Source of the DNA: Fictibacillus phosphorivorans
GTDB lineage: Bacteria; Bacillota; Bacilli; Bacillales; Fictibacillaceae
Direction of reading: 5' to 3'
Assembly: GCF_001619875.1 (NCBI RefSeq)
Contig: NZ_LRFC01000023.1
Coordinates: 620,001 to 684,000, forward strand
DNA: 64,000 nucleotides
A program made the position numbers and the translations under genes. Of this stretch, positions 7,209 to 16,167 are shown piece after piece (positions within the stretch are counted from its first letter, which is position 1; every line of letters begins with the position of its first letter). The notes beneath the pieces are model-generated. The model did not search any database. It was not told where the DNA came from and worked only from the letters and a program-made list of their open reading frames with translations.

Positions 7209-8027
7209 GTGGGAAAAGAAAAAATGGCTTTTATTGGTGCTGGTGCGATGGCTGAGGCCATAATGGAAGGATTAATTAAGACAAAAAAATGGCGAGCTGA
7301 TTTAATTACAATAAAAAACCGCCACAACACAGAACGAGTTGCGAAACTTAAAGATAAGTATGGGGTGATGCCCGCTTCTACGATACAAGAAGCCGTAGAA
7401 AACGCAGATATCATCATTCTTGCGGTAAAGCCAAAAGACGCTTACAATGCGGTTGAAAGCATCAAACCGTTTGTTCAGAAGCATCAGCTGATTATTTCCG
7501 TAATGGCCGGCATCGCTTCCGAAATCCTCACAGAATGGACAGATCAAGAGAATCCTGTAATCAGAGCCATGCCGAATACTTCTGCATCGATCGGATATTC
7601 AGCAACCGCTCTATCAGCAGGTAAATATGCCACTCAAGCACATATTGAAAAAGCTCTTGAACTGTTTGAAACAATCGGGACGGTTACACTCGTACCTGAA
7701 GAAAAACTTCATATTGTGACAGGACTTTCAGGAAGCGGTCCTGCCTATGTGTATTATATTGCCGAAGCTATGCAAAAAGCGGCTGAAGAATTAAATCTTT
7801 CTCGGGAAGAAGCAAAAACACTCATTTCTCAAACCTTGCTAGGTGCTTCGCTTATGCTTAAAGAAACAACAGAATCCCCAATCGAGCTTAGAAGAAAAGT
7901 CACCAGTCCTGGCGGCACAACAGAGGCAGGGATTGGCAAGCTTGATCAATATCATGTTCAAGATGCTTTTTTAGCTTGTATCAAAAAAGCGGTCAAACGC
8001 TCAGAAGAATTAGGAAAGATGAATTGA
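7209..8027 (+). CDS. proI: pyrroline-5-carboxylate reductase
   Basis: 272 residues from GTG 7209, preceded by GAGGAGGG. It reduces pyrroline-5-carboxylate to proline with NAD(P)H, the last step of proline synthesis. MAFIGAGAMAEAIMEG at the N-terminus is the dinucleotide-binding turn, AVKPKD (residues ~78) and RAMPNTSA (~122) are family landmarks, and GLSGSGPAYVYYIAEAM plus KVTSPGGTTEAGI form the C-terminal P5CR signature. An open frame extends upstream into the T-box, but translation must begin after the leader terminator. Regulated by the T-box. Confidence 0.95.
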   Translation: MGKEKMAFIGAGAMAEAIMEGLIKTKKWRADLITIKNRHNTERVAKLKDKYGVMPASTIQEAVENADIIILAVKPKDAYNAVESIKPFVQKHQLIISVMAGIASEILTEWTDQENPVIRAMPNTSASIGYSATALSAGKYATQAHIEKALELFETIGTVTLVPEEKLHIVTGLSGSGPAYVYYIAEAMQKAAEELNLSREEAKTLISQTLLGASLMLKETTESPIELRRKVTSPGGTTEAGIGKLDQYHVQDAFLACIKKAVKRSEELGKMN

Positions 8028-8032
8028 TGGTC

Positions 8033-8371
8033 TTAACGGTCTGTTTCCTGAAAGGAAATACTCTTAAAAACACGATTTGGGGTTAACGTTATCGTAACGA
8101 AAACACCTTTTTCAGAAGTGCCTTTTCTGATCCACAGCTTAAACCTTTCAATATTTTCTCCATTTTGTGCTAACGTTCGACCAACGTATAAATAATCTAC
8201 AATATCGTAATCGGGGTAGCGCTTACCTGTTTCAAAGACAGCAAGCCTGCCCCATTTGGCATAAGCCGGTTCCTGTGTGCCAGGATATGCAGCGGAAACC
8301 GCAACTGGAATTGAGGTAAACAAAAGAAAGCTTGCCAATACCAAGGTACATAATTTGAAGAAAATTTTCAA
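8033..8371 (-). CDS. yqzG: secreted DUF3889-type protein (YqzG-like)
   Basis: 112 residues with a clear signal peptide (MKIFFKLCTLVLASFLLFTS..., cleavage likely after VSA at about 27). The mature part, PAYAKWGRLAVFETGKRYPDYDIVDYLYVGR, matches the YqzG/DUF3889 pattern, a small exported domain of unknown function. Its position next to proI agrees with B. subtilis yqzG. It converges on proI with only 5 bp between the stop codons. Confidence 0.75.
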   Translation of the reverse strand: MKIFFKLCTLVLASFLLFTSIPVAVSAAYPGTQEPAYAKWGRLAVFETGKRYPDYDIVDYLYVGRTLAQNGENIERFKLWIRKGTSEKGVFVTITLTPNRVFKSISFQETDR

Positions 8372-8446
8372 AAGTAAAACACTCCTTTTTTATTATTTTG
8401 CTCCATTTTTTTTAATTCTTCTGCGAAAATTGACGATTAGAAAAAA

Positions 8447-8476
8447 TTGACAAGCCCTTACCCTGGTCTTTATCAT
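8447..8476 (+). promoter_or_regulatory. sigma-A promoter for the 59-residue small gene
   Basis: TTGACA (8447-8452), 18-bp spacer, TATCAT (8471-8476); the start codon follows 36 bp later. Confidence 0.6.
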
Positions 8477-8511
8477 TTAGTTTAGAGAGCTAGATTTAGG
8501 GAGGGATTTAT

Positions 8512-8691
8512 GTGGCAGAAGTAGAAATTTCCCAAAGATACCTTGAATTGCGCGTTCAGTTTGAAAAGTTCACAAAACGATCTCTTACTGAAAAAGAGCT
8601 TGTTTTTATCCATTGGCTGACAGAAAAAGGGGCCAGTGTCGAAGAACATAAAGCAGAAGAAAAGAAAAAGCGTTCCAAACGACGAAAATAA
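8512..8691 (+). CDS. small basic hypothetical protein
   Basis: 59 residues from GTG 8512, with GGGAGGG 7-8 bp upstream. The only nearby ATG (8510) hits a stop after four codons. The sequence is a helical N-terminal part (ISQRYLELRVQFEKF, LTEKELVFIHWLTEKG) followed by a lysine/arginine-rich tail (KAEEKKKRSKRRK). It is supported by its own promoter and a downstream terminator. I do not recognise a named family; the basic tail could bind nucleic acid, but that is a guess. Confidence 0.65.
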   Translation: MAEVEISQRYLELRVQFEKFTKRSLTEKELVFIHWLTEKGASVEEHKAEEKKKRSKRRK

Positions 8692-8694
8692 CTT

Positions 8695-8723
8695 ACCCTT
8701 CCTGATATAGGAAGGGTTTCTTT
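8695..8723 (+). terminator. rho-independent terminator
   Basis: ACCCTTCCT-gatat-AGGAAGGGT followed by a T-rich tract, 3 bp after the small gene. Confidence 0.85.
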
Positions 8724-8795
8724 CATTTCCAATGTGTTTCATTATCACCTATACTGTGTATAATCTTAAAATTTTCTAAGAGGAGTCTAAAAATC

Positions 8796-9560
8796 ATGAC
8801 TTATATTTTTGCTCATAGAGGTTCTTGTAAAGATTGTCCTGAGAACACGATGGCCGCTTTCAAAAAAGCATATGAAGATGGAGCAGACGGAATCGAACTA
8901 GATGTACAGCTTTCTAAAGACGGTATTCCTGTTATCATTCATGATGAAAAGTTGGATCGGACCACAAATAAAAAAGGCTATGTTACTGATTATACATATG
9001 AAGAGTTAACAAAGTTTGATGCAGGCAGTTGGTTATCAAAATCATTTAGCGGTGAACAGGTCCCTTCCCTGCAGCTATTTTTAGAGTGGATCGCTCCCCT
9101 TCCCATGCTGTTAAATATTGAATTGAAGAATAACATTATCGAGTATAACGGTCTGGAAGAAAAAGTGTTACAGCTATTGCATCATTATGGAATGGAAGAA
9201 CGCACGGTTATCTCATCGTTTAACCACTACAGTTTAGTCAAGATCAGAAAGATGAACGCATATATCGAGACGGCACCCCTCTATTCTTCTGGTTTATATG
9301 AACCATGGGAATATGTAAAAGCAGTCTGGTCACAAAGTGCTCACCCTCACTACAAATCCTTGCATCCATACATCATGGAAGGCTTTAAACAAAATAATAT
9401 ACCGGTACGCCCTTATACCGTTAACAGTCAAAAATGGATGAACTATTTTTTTGAATGGGGAACGCAAACCATTATTACCGACTATCCGCTCATTGCAAAA
9501 CAATTGTTAAACAATCCATCACCAAAACCGAAGAGCAGATTTCTTCAAAATTGGTGGTAA
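8796..9560 (+). CDS. glycerophosphodiester phosphodiesterase
   Basis: 254 residues. It hydrolyses glycerophosphodiesters to glycerol-3-phosphate and an alcohol. The GDPD core is clear: HRGSCKDCPENTMAAFKKAY (catalytic His and Glu), DGIELDVQLSKDGIPVIIHDE (metal-binding Glu-Asp pair and second His), and MLLNIELKN with another metal-binding Glu. No signal peptide, so it is cytoplasmic, like B. subtilis YqiK. Start at ATG 8796 with AAGAGGAG upstream. It may use deacylated membrane lipid as a glycerol-phosphate source. Confidence 0.9.
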   Translation: MTYIFAHRGSCKDCPENTMAAFKKAYEDGADGIELDVQLSKDGIPVIIHDEKLDRTTNKKGYVTDYTYEELTKFDAGSWLSKSFSGEQVPSLQLFLEWIAPLPMLLNIELKNNIIEYNGLEEKVLQLLHHYGMEERTVISSFNHYSLVKIRKMNAYIETAPLYSSGLYEPWEYVKAVWSQSAHPHYKSLHPYIMEGFKQNNIPVRPYTVNSQKWMNYFFEWGTQTIITDYPLIAKQLLNNPSPKPKSRFLQNWW

Positions 9561-9622
9561 AACGAATTACAATGAACGTGAAAAGGCGATTAATTATTAC
9601 TGCGCTAAAAGGATAAAAGGAG

Positions 9623-10648
9623 TTGTTTATTATTCAACCGTTATTGTTTCAACCGTTAACGATTCGAAATGTTACGTTAAAAAACCGTATCGTTATGTCT
9701 CCTATGTGTATGTATTCTTGTTTCGATCAAGATGGGATCGTAACGCCATGGCATATTACTCATTACACATCAAGAGCGATCGGCCAAACAGGATTGATCA
9801 TGACAGAAGCAACATCAGTAAGTCCTCAAGGGCGAATAAGCCCGGAAGACTTAGGGATCTGGGATGACAGCCATGTAGAAGGCTTGTCTCAGCTCGTGAA
9901 ATCGATTCATGACAATGGTTCAAAAGCCGCTATTCAAATAGCACATGCTGGACGCAAGGCAATGATTGATGGAACGATCATCGCCCCATCTGCCATAGCT
10001 TTTTCAGATAAAATGAAAACACCTGAAGAAATGACACTGCAGCAGATTGAGGAAACAGTGAATCAATTTAGAGATGCTGCAAAAAGAGCGAAAACAGCAG
10101 GCTTTGATGTCCTCGAGATCCACGGGGCGCACGGCTACCTGATTAATGAATTCCTTTCACCTCTATCGAATAAAAGAAACGATTCTTATGGAGGCAATCA
10201 GGAAAATCGTTATCGGTTTCTACAAGAAATCATCGCTGCAATGAGACTAGAGTGGGATGGTCCATTATTTGTTCGGATATCTGCAAATGATTATCACCCA
10301 GAAGGAAATACCCCAGAAGATTTCGTAACCTATGCGAAGTGGATGAAGGAAGATGGCGTTGACCTTGTTGACTGCAGTTCAGGAGCTGTTGTGCCTGCAA
10401 AGATTAACACGTTCCCTGGCTATCAAGTTCCTTTTGCGGACAAAATTAAAAACGAAGCAGACATGGCTACTGCTGCTGTAGGTTTGATAACGACAGGCAT
10501 CCAAGCAGAAGAGATTCTGCAGAATAATCGTGCTGACCTTATTTTTATCGGAAGAGAGTTCCTAAAGAACCCGTACTGGCCAAGATCAGCGGCACAAGAC
10601 CTTGGAACAGACATTCAAAGTCCAAAACAATATGAGCGCGGCTGGTAA
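9623..10648 (+). CDS. namA: NADPH dehydrogenase, Old Yellow Enzyme family (YqjM)
   Basis: About 340 residues, the same size as B. subtilis YqjM (338). An FMN ene-reductase: SPMCMYSC carries the Cys that tunes [24 protein letters not shown] and the active-site His-x2-Gly-His set in [22 protein letters not shown]. It reduces activated C=C bonds of alpha,beta-unsaturated carbonyls. The start is odd: the RBS AAAGGAG (9616-9622) abuts the TTG at 9623, while the best-spaced codons are ATT 9629 and 9632; the next TTG (9644) lacks an RBS. The mature N-terminus is therefore uncertain by about seven residues. Confidence 0.92.
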   Translation: MFIIQPLLFQPLTIRNVTLKNRIVMSPMCMYSCFDQDGIVTPWHITHYTSRAIGQTGLIMTEATSVSPQGRISPEDLGIWDDSHVEGLSQLVKSIHDNGSKAAIQIAHAGRKAMIDGTIIAPSAIAFSDKMKTPEEMTLQQIEETVNQFRDAAKRAKTAGFDVLEIHGAHGYLINEFLSPLSNKRNDSYGGNQENRYRFLQEIIAAMRLEWDGPLFVRISANDYHPEGNTPEDFVTYAKWMKEDGVDLVDCSSGAVVPAKINTFPGYQVPFADKIKNEADMATAAVGLITTGIQAEEILQNNRADLIFIGREFLKNPYWPRSAAQDLGTDIQSPKQYERGW

Positions 10649-10660
10649 CGCGCATAGAGG

Positions 10661-10692
10661 AAACTGGCTCTTCTGATAGAGCCAGTTTTTGT
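10661..10692 (+). terminator. terminator after namA
   Basis: ACTGGCTC-ttctgata-GAGCCAGT followed by TTTTG. Confidence 0.85.
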
Positions 10693-10714
10693 TTTATATA
10701 GGGGTGATTGACTA

Positions 10715-10820
10715 TTTTTATGTGATGATATTCATTTTTTATGTGATGTAGTTCGTTTTTTATGTGATGGGGTTTATTTTTTATGTGATGAGGTGCAGTT
10801 TTTATGTGATTGTGGTTGAT
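10715..10820. repeat. 21-bp phased array A, five units, core TTTTTATGTGATG
   Basis: ATGTGAT occurs at 10720, 10741, 10762, 10783 and 10804, exactly 21 bp apart. The core of 12-14 bp is almost perfect in all units while the remaining 7-8 bp differ. On the plus strand one frame reads FLCD-x3 five times but has a stop just before it and no start. It lies between the namA terminator and the 3' end of the convergent PAP2 gene. Confidence 0.85.
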
Positions 10821-10841
10821 CTTCCTCGAATGAATATCCTA

Positions 10842-11495
10842 TCAATAAGCTCTTCTTTCAACAATGCCAACGAGCCACTTATACAGCAAAACACATAAAA
10901 GAAGCCATGTTCCTCCAGCGGCAAATCCGCCAAGAACATCTGTTGGATAGTGAACACCTAAATAAACTCTGCTAAAGCCAACTGATCCAACAAAAAGAGC
11001 GGTAAGTAAATAAATATACTTTCTATATGAGCGAAGAAATGCATAGTTTTGAACTAACAGATAAGAAAGCAAGCCAAAAAATGCGATAGAAATCATAGCA
11101 TGGCCACTCGGAAAACTATACCCCGTAATTTCAATGACACGATCATATAAAGGTCTATCTCTCTCAAACCAATTCTTAAACAAATGATTTTCGTATCGTA
11201 TTCCAAATAGGCAGATACCTAAAACAAGTGGCTCTATCCATTTTTTTTCGCCAAAAAGCCAGATTACAGTAAAAAAAATAAAGATCGCAAACTGATAAGG
11301 CCTTGAAGCAACAGTTGTGAAAAAGGTAAAAATGTTAATGAAAACAGGTTTGTGGATATCAGAAATGTTTTTCATCACCCAAACATCAACGATTTCGACT
11401 ATGGACTGTTTATAAATAAGGGCAAACATAATGAAAAGGCTAAGACAAACAGCAGTTACAATAACTGTTTTAATCACGCTTCTATTAGCAATCAT
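10842..11495 (-). CDS. PAP2-family membrane phosphatase
   Basis: 217 residues with five to six hydrophobic helices. The PAP2 acid phosphatase motifs are in order: KNWFERDRP (Kx6RP), YSFPSGHAM (PSGH) and SRVYLGVHYPTDVLGG (SRx5Hx3D). Such enzymes dephosphorylate membrane lipids such as undecaprenyl pyrophosphate or phosphatidylglycerol phosphate on the outer face; which one cannot be decided here. It is followed on the same strand after Pol IV with a 21-bp gap. Confidence 0.87.
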   Translation of the reverse strand: MIANRSVIKTVIVTAVCLSLFIMFALIYKQSIVEIVDVWVMKNISDIHKPVFINIFTFFTTVASRPYQFAIFIFFTVIWLFGEKKWIEPLVLGICLFGIRYENHLFKNWFERDRPLYDRVIEITGYSFPSGHAMISIAFFGLLSYLLVQNYAFLRSYRKYIYLLTALFVGSVGFSRVYLGVHYPTDVLGGFAAGGTWLLLCVLLYKWLVGIVERRAY

Positions 11496-11516
11496 GGTAT
11501 TTTCAGCTCCTGCTAC

Positions 11517-12692
11517 TTACTTATTTCCCCGTTTAATAATCCCTTCGCCATGTTTTCTTTCGATCGATGATAAAACGTCATGAAGCAATGCATCTTTTTC
11601 GTTCTTTTCTACAGAAAATAGATCAAGCTGATAGGTGGCATGTTCCTTTTCGACTACTTCTGTAGCAGTAATACCCAAAAGACGTACTGGATCATGATTC
11701 CAGTGACGGCGAAAGAGATCGAGAGCTGTTTTTTGTATGTCAGCTGTATGTTGGGTAGCATTCGGAAGCATCTGACTTCTTGTGATCGTTTTTCTGTCAC
11801 TGTATCGAATGGTGATTGCTAGCGTTAACGCTACATACCCCTTTGTTTTTAACCGGGTTGATACTTTAGCTGCTAATCTTTTAAATACAGCATCTGCTTC
11901 TGTTACAGAAATAAGATCTTCACTTAATGTTGTAGAACTCCCAATCGAGCGATAATCACTAGCAGAACTAGGGTCTACAGGACGGGAATCGATGCCATTT
12001 GCTCTTTCTTTCATTTTGATTCCATTGATACCAAAACGGTGCTTTAACTCATAATCAATCGCTTCTGCTAAATCTTTAACCGTAAAAATTCCGTATTTAT
12101 TCAACTTTTCCTCTGTTTTCTTTCCGATTCCGTGCATTTCACCTACTTGCAGAGGCCATAGCTTCTCCGCAAGATCTCTTTTTCGGAGAACAGTAATACC
12201 AAGTGGTTTTTTCATATCTGAGGCTGTCTTTGCTAAAAATTTATTAGGTCCAATACCTATGGAGCAAGGTAAGTGCAGCTCGTTCAGCAATCTTGTCTGA
12301 ATCTCTTTTGCCATTTCCAGCGGATTTTTGCAGTCTGTCACGTCCATATAGCCTTCATCGATGGAAACAGGCTCCACCCATTCTGTATATTCTTGTAAAA
12401 GATGAAACATGCGTGATGAATATAATTTGTATGTTTCAAAGTCAGGTGGAACGACAACAAGATTTGGGCAAAGCTTTCTCGCTTGCCAAAGAGGCATCGT
12501 GGTTCTTACTCCTCTCTCCCTCGCTTCATAGCTGCAAGTTACAATTATACCTTTACGTTCTTCCACGTTTCCGGCTACAGCAACGGGCTTTCCTTGAAGT
12601 TCAGGGTTCTCGGCCATTTCTACAGAAGCATAGAAGCTGTTCATGTCAACATGAAAGATGATTTTTCTTTTAGTCACAGGTGACTGATACAC
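11517..12692 (-). CDS. dinB: DNA polymerase IV
   Basis: 391 residues from GTG 12692, chosen because AAAAGGAG lies 8 bp upstream; longer in-frame starts read through that RBS. Y-family palm with IIFHVDMNSFYASVE and PVSIDEGYMDVTD (catalytic Asp-Glu), SIGIGPNKFLAKTASDMKKP, the helix-hairpin-helix MHGIGKKTEEKLNKYGI, little finger, and a C-terminal QLDLF beta-clamp-binding peptide. Equivalent to B. subtilis YqjH (DinB1). No LexA box is visible upstream, matching constitutive expression of this paralogue. Confidence 0.93.
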   Translation of the reverse strand: MYQSPVTKRKIIFHVDMNSFYASVEMAENPELQGKPVAVAGNVEERKGIIVTCSYEARERGVRTTMPLWQARKLCPNLVVVPPDFETYKLYSSRMFHLLQEYTEWVEPVSIDEGYMDVTDCKNPLEMAKEIQTRLLNELHLPCSIGIGPNKFLAKTASDMKKPLGITVLRKRDLAEKLWPLQVGEMHGIGKKTEEKLNKYGIFTVKDLAEAIDYELKHRFGINGIKMKERANGIDSRPVDPSSASDYRSIGSSTTLSEDLISVTEADAVFKRLAAKVSTRLKTKGYVALTLAITIRYSDRKTITRSQMLPNATQHTADIQKTALDLFRRHWNHDPVRLLGITATEVVEKEHATYQLDLFSVEKNEKDALLHDVLSSIERKHGEGIIKRGNK

Positions 12693-12775
12693 ATGAACAC
12701 TCCTTTTAAATAGACTATTCCTATTAGTATATGTTAGCGAACAAGCTTTAAAAACAAAAGAAAAAGACAAGGTAT

Positions 12776-13273
12776 CTACCTTGCCTCATGAAGCCTCTTC
12801 CCAGTATCTTCTACCCAATCTACAAATTCTTCACCATGAAAATGTTTATTTAAATCTTTATGTAATTGAATAAGCTCACGATAAAATTCTCGCTTGTCTC
12901 CGTCTTCCAACCATTTTTGAAGGAATCCGTATATTTGGCAGTTAAAACTTGTAGACTCTTTATGTTTTTTCCAGCCTTCTTCAGTTAAGTACACATAGGA
13001 TATACGACGGTCTTCATTCTTTTTCTCTAATCTGACTAAACCTTTGTCCTTTAACCGTTTTATTACCTGCATAACGGTTGATACATCCCACAAACCATAG
13101 TAAGCGATCTTAGAGATCGTAATATCTTCTTCGAGAGATACAATCCATAAAATATGCTGTTCTGCTTGGGTTAATCCAATCGCTTTTGCTGATTTCTGCC
13201 AATCTTCCTCTAAGACTTTATACACACCACGCATATAATTAACCATCATATGCATGTCCGATAATTGACTCAT
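12776..13273 (-). CDS. MarR-family transcriptional regulator, ScoC/Hpr-like
   Basis: 165 residues. Winged-helix DNA-binding core from about 35 to 105: AEQHILWIVSLEEDITISKIA, the recognition helix DVSTVMQVIKRLKDKGLV and the wing RLEKKNEDRRISYVYLTEEG. The EQHILWIV...ISKIAYYG...VSTV pattern resembles Hpr/ScoC, which represses protease and sporulation genes, more than typical MarR, but length and C-terminus differ, so only the family is secure. The C-terminal third is helical and probably dimerises. Monocistronic; 83 bp upstream of the dinB start. Confidence 0.78.
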   Translation of the reverse strand: MSQLSDMHMMVNYMRGVYKVLEEDWQKSAKAIGLTQAEQHILWIVSLEEDITISKIAYYGLWDVSTVMQVIKRLKDKGLVRLEKKNEDRRISYVYLTEEGWKKHKESTSFNCQIYGFLQKWLEDGDKREFYRELIQLHKDLNKHFHGEEFVDWVEDTGKRLHEAR

Positions 13274-13430
13274 CCCATTTCCTCCCCCGAAATAAGATTT
13301 CTTAAATTACCAATATTTTCTTTTACATGATAAAAACATCTTACATAAATCATAAATGCCATGTCAACTTTTATGTGAAAATTTATTAATATGAGCAACG
13401 AAAACAGGCAACATGTCCTAGATAAGCACA

Positions 13431-13460
13431 AAAAACTTGGCGAAATTTCGCCAAGTTTCG
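13431..13460 (-). terminator. terminator after the M20 peptidase gene
   Basis: A perfect palindrome AAACTTGGCGAAATTTCGCCAAGTTT. The minus strand ends in T6, immediately downstream of the yqjE stop. Confidence 0.88.
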
Positions 13461-13470
13461 TCATAAATGA

Positions 13471-14601
13471 TCATTCGCTAGCTGCCACATCTATAACAGC
13501 AAGTACCATCTCTGCTGTTTTCGTCAGCTCTTCTATAGGCATTCTTTCGTTTGTTGTATGAATCTCTTCATAACCTACAGCTAAATTAACTGTTGGAATA
13601 CCATGACCTGCGATAATATTCGCATCACTTCCGCCACCGCTATGGAGAAGTCTGTGTGGACGTCCGATTTTTTCCGCTGCCTTCTTCGCGATCTCAACAA
13701 CGTGATCTCCATCACCAAATTTAAATCCAGGGTACATCACTTCAATTTTAACATCAGCACGCCCGCCAAGTTCAGCCGCTGCGGATTCATAGGCTTCTTT
13801 CATTTTAGCTGTTTGAGCTTCCATTTTTTCATGAATTAATGAACGAGCTTCAGCTAATACAAATACCGTATCACAAACGATGTTTGTTTGCTCACCCGTT
13901 CCTCCGCCATGGAAATGTCCGATGTTTGCCGTTGTTTCCTCATCAATTCTGCCAAGAGGCATTCGAGCAATCGCTTTAGCCGCGATCGTAATAGCTGACA
14001 CACCTTTTTCAGGAGCTACACCTGCATGAGCTGACTTTCCATAGATTGTCGCTCGAACTTTTGCTTGTGTTGGAGCGGCAACGATGATATCTCCTACAGG
14101 TCCGTCACTATCTAAGGCAAAACCGTACTTTGCTGTAATCTTAGACGCATCCATAGCCTTCGCGCCAACTAAGCCCGACTCTTCACCAACTGTAATAATA
14201 AACTGAATATCACCATGGTTTAGGTTTTGTTCCTTCAGTACTTTAATCGCTTCAAACATTGCTGCTAGTCCCGCTTTATCATCAGCACCTAAAATAGTGG
14301 TTCCATCTGTCACAACATAACCATCTTTAATGGATGGTTTAACCCCATTACCAGGAGTAACCGTATCCATATGAGAGGTGAAATAGATTGTATCTACATC
14401 TTCTTTGTTTCCTTTTAGTGTACAGATCAAGTTTCCTGCAGCGTGGTCTGTCTTTTGTTCTGCATCGTCTTCATACACTTCGACACCAAGCTCTTCAAAT
14501 TTCTTTTTAAGTACGATTGATATTTCCTTTTCATTTCTTGTTTCAGAATCAATCTGAACGAGCTCTAAAAATTCGTTTAACAAGCGGTCTGCATTTACCA
14601 T
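13471..14601 (-). CDS. yqjE: M20-family metallopeptidase, tripeptidase T-like (YqjE)
   Basis: 376 residues. Di-zinc M20 peptidase: FTSHMDTVTPG gives the first His/Asp, TILGADDKAGLAAMFEA the bridging Asp, TVGEESGLVGAKAMD the catalytic Glu pair, ALDSDGP the next Asp and HSGGGSDANI the last His region. The dimerisation lid sits around residues 180-300. It cleaves small peptides, similar to peptidase T. It is the last gene after the methylmalonyl-CoA cluster (18-bp gap), the same yqjD-yqjE adjacency as in B. subtilis. Confidence 0.9.
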   Translation of the reverse strand: MVNADRLLNEFLELVQIDSETRNEKEISIVLKKKFEELGVEVYEDDAEQKTDHAAGNLICTLKGNKEDVDTIYFTSHMDTVTPGNGVKPSIKDGYVVTDGTTILGADDKAGLAAMFEAIKVLKEQNLNHGDIQFIITVGEESGLVGAKAMDASKITAKYGFALDSDGPVGDIIVAAPTQAKVRATIYGKSAHAGVAPEKGVSAITIAAKAIARMPLGRIDEETTANIGHFHGGGTGEQTNIVCDTVFVLAEARSLIHEKMEAQTAKMKEAYESAAAELGGRADVKIEVMYPGFKFGDGDHVVEIAKKAAEKIGRPHRLLHSGGGSDANIIAGHGIPTVNLAVGYEEIHTTNERMPIEELTKTAEMVLAVIDVAASE

Positions 14602-14619
14602 TATGTATTCCCTCGCTTC

Positions 14620-16167
14620 TTATAGTGGTATATTTCCATGCTTTTTGTAAGGTCTGTCTTCATTCTTGTTGCGCAGCATGTCTAGCGCTTGAATACACTT
14701 GATTCTTGTTTCTCGTGGATCAATCACATCATCGACCATGCCATTTGCAGCAGCGATGTAAGGATTTGCAAATTTCGTGCGGTACTCTTCTATTTTTGCT
14801 GCTCTAGTCGCTTCAGGATCTTCGCTTCGTTCAATCTCCTTCGCAAAGATAATATTAGCAGCACCTTGAGGTCCCATCACAGCAATTTCTGCGTTCGGCC
14901 ATGCAAACACTAAATCAGCACCAATCGATTTACTGTTGAGCGCTACATAAGCACCACCATAGGCTTTACGAAGAATAATTGTTATTTTGGGAACAGTTGC
15001 TTCCGAATAAGCATAAAGAATTTTTGCTCCATGACGGATAATTCCACCGTGCTCTTGTTTGACCCCAGGGAAAAATCCAGTTACATCTTCAAATGTTATG
15101 ATCGGAATATTAAACGAATCACATAGACGGATAAACCGAGATGCTTTATCCGAAGAATCAATATCCAGTCCCCCAGCCATGACTTTAGGCTGATTACATA
15201 CTAATCCTATCACTTCACCCTTAATTCTTGCAAAACCTACAACGATATTTCTTGCAAATTGAGCATGAACTTCCATAAAGGAATCTTTATCTACAACTTC
15301 ATTTATAACTGTTCTAACGTCATAAGGTCTTGTTGAATCAAAGGGAATAATCTCCGTAAGGTCTGGACGGTCGTCTTTTTCATCTCCCCATGGAAGTACA
15401 GGTGTCTTCTCTTTATTATTCTGCGGAAGGTAAGAGATTAACCTTCTAACTTCTTCTAAAACTTCAGATTCAGTTGGCGCTGTGAAATGTGCATTACCAC
15501 TTCGCGAAGCATGAACTTCTGCACCACCTAAATCTTCTGATGAAATCTTCTCACCCGTAACGGTTTCGATCACTTTTGGCCCAGTTATAAACATCTGGCT
15601 CGTTTTTTCAACCATGAAAACAAAATCCGTAATAGCTGGTGAGTAGACCGCTCCACCTGCACACGGTCCCATAATTACGGATATTTGGGGAATCACACCC
15701 GAATAGATGCTGTTTCTATAAAAGATGTGACCATAGCCATCCAACGACATAACACCTTCTTGAATACGTGCTCCGCCTGAATCGTTTAGACCGATAAAGG
15801 GTGTTCCGTTCTTAGCAGCCAAATCCATAACAGATGCAATTTTCTTTGCATGCATCTCACCCAGTGCACCGCCGAATACGGTGAAATCTTGTGCAAACAG
15901 GTAAACAGGACGCCCATGGATCTTGCCGTATCCCGTCACTACACCCTCTCCAGGAGCTTTCATTCCGGAAAGACCGAAATCGTGAGAGCGATGTTCCATA
16001 AAAGGATTTAGTTCTACGAACGTTCCTTCGTCTAATAGAAGATCTATCCGCTCTCTTGCAGTCAATTTCCCTCTCTCATGCTGTTTATCAATTCGGTCAT
16101 CTCCACCGCCTAGCTCGATCTCTGTCTTCTTTTCATATAGCTCATTAATTTTGTCATAGATGTCCAT
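14620..16167 (-). CDS. yqjD: acyl-CoA (propionyl-CoA) carboxylase beta subunit (YqjD)
   Basis: 515 residues. The carboxyltransferase half that moves CO2 from biotin to propionyl-CoA, giving methylmalonyl-CoA. Both crotonase-like domains are complete: GGALGEMHAKKI, GSGGARIQEGV-type region (NDSGGARIQEGVMSL), GPCAGGAVYSPAITDF in the N-terminal half, and DVTGFFPGVKQEHGGIIRHGAKILYAYSEATVPKIT and the acyl-CoA-site GGAYVALNSK in the C-terminal half. The stop is followed within 20 bp by yqjE; upstream the stop of the fusion gene touches its start (1-bp gap). No biotin-bearing alpha subunit lies in this operon. Confidence 0.93.
   Translation of the reverse strand: MDIYDKINELYEKKTEIELGGGDDRIDKQHERGKLTARERIDLLLDEGTFVELNPFMEHRSHDFGLSGMKAPGEGVVTGYGKIHGRPVYLFAQDFTVFGGALGEMHAKKIASVMDLAAKNGTPFIGLNDSGGARIQEGVMSLDGYGHIFYRNSIYSGVIPQISVIMGPCAGGAVYSPAITDFVFMVEKTSQMFITGPKVIETVTGEKISSEDLGGAEVHASRSGNAHFTAPTESEVLEEVRRLISYLPQNNKEKTPVLPWGDEKDDRPDLTEIIPFDSTRPYDVRTVINEVVDKDSFMEVHAQFARNIVVGFARIKGEVIGLVCNQPKVMAGGLDIDSSDKASRFIRLCDSFNIPIITFEDVTGFFPGVKQEHGGIIRHGAKILYAYSEATVPKITIILRKAYGGAYVALNSKSIGADLVFAWPNAEIAVMGPQGAANIIFAKEIERSEDPEATRAAKIEEYRTKFANPYIAAANGMVDDVIDPRETRIKCIQALDMLRNKNEDRPYKKHGNIPL

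Noticed and set aside
12693-12770. N-terminal extension of Pol IV and a LexA box there
   Set aside because: The extension includes the RBS of GTG 12692; GAAC at 12732 lacks a partner GTTC four bases away.
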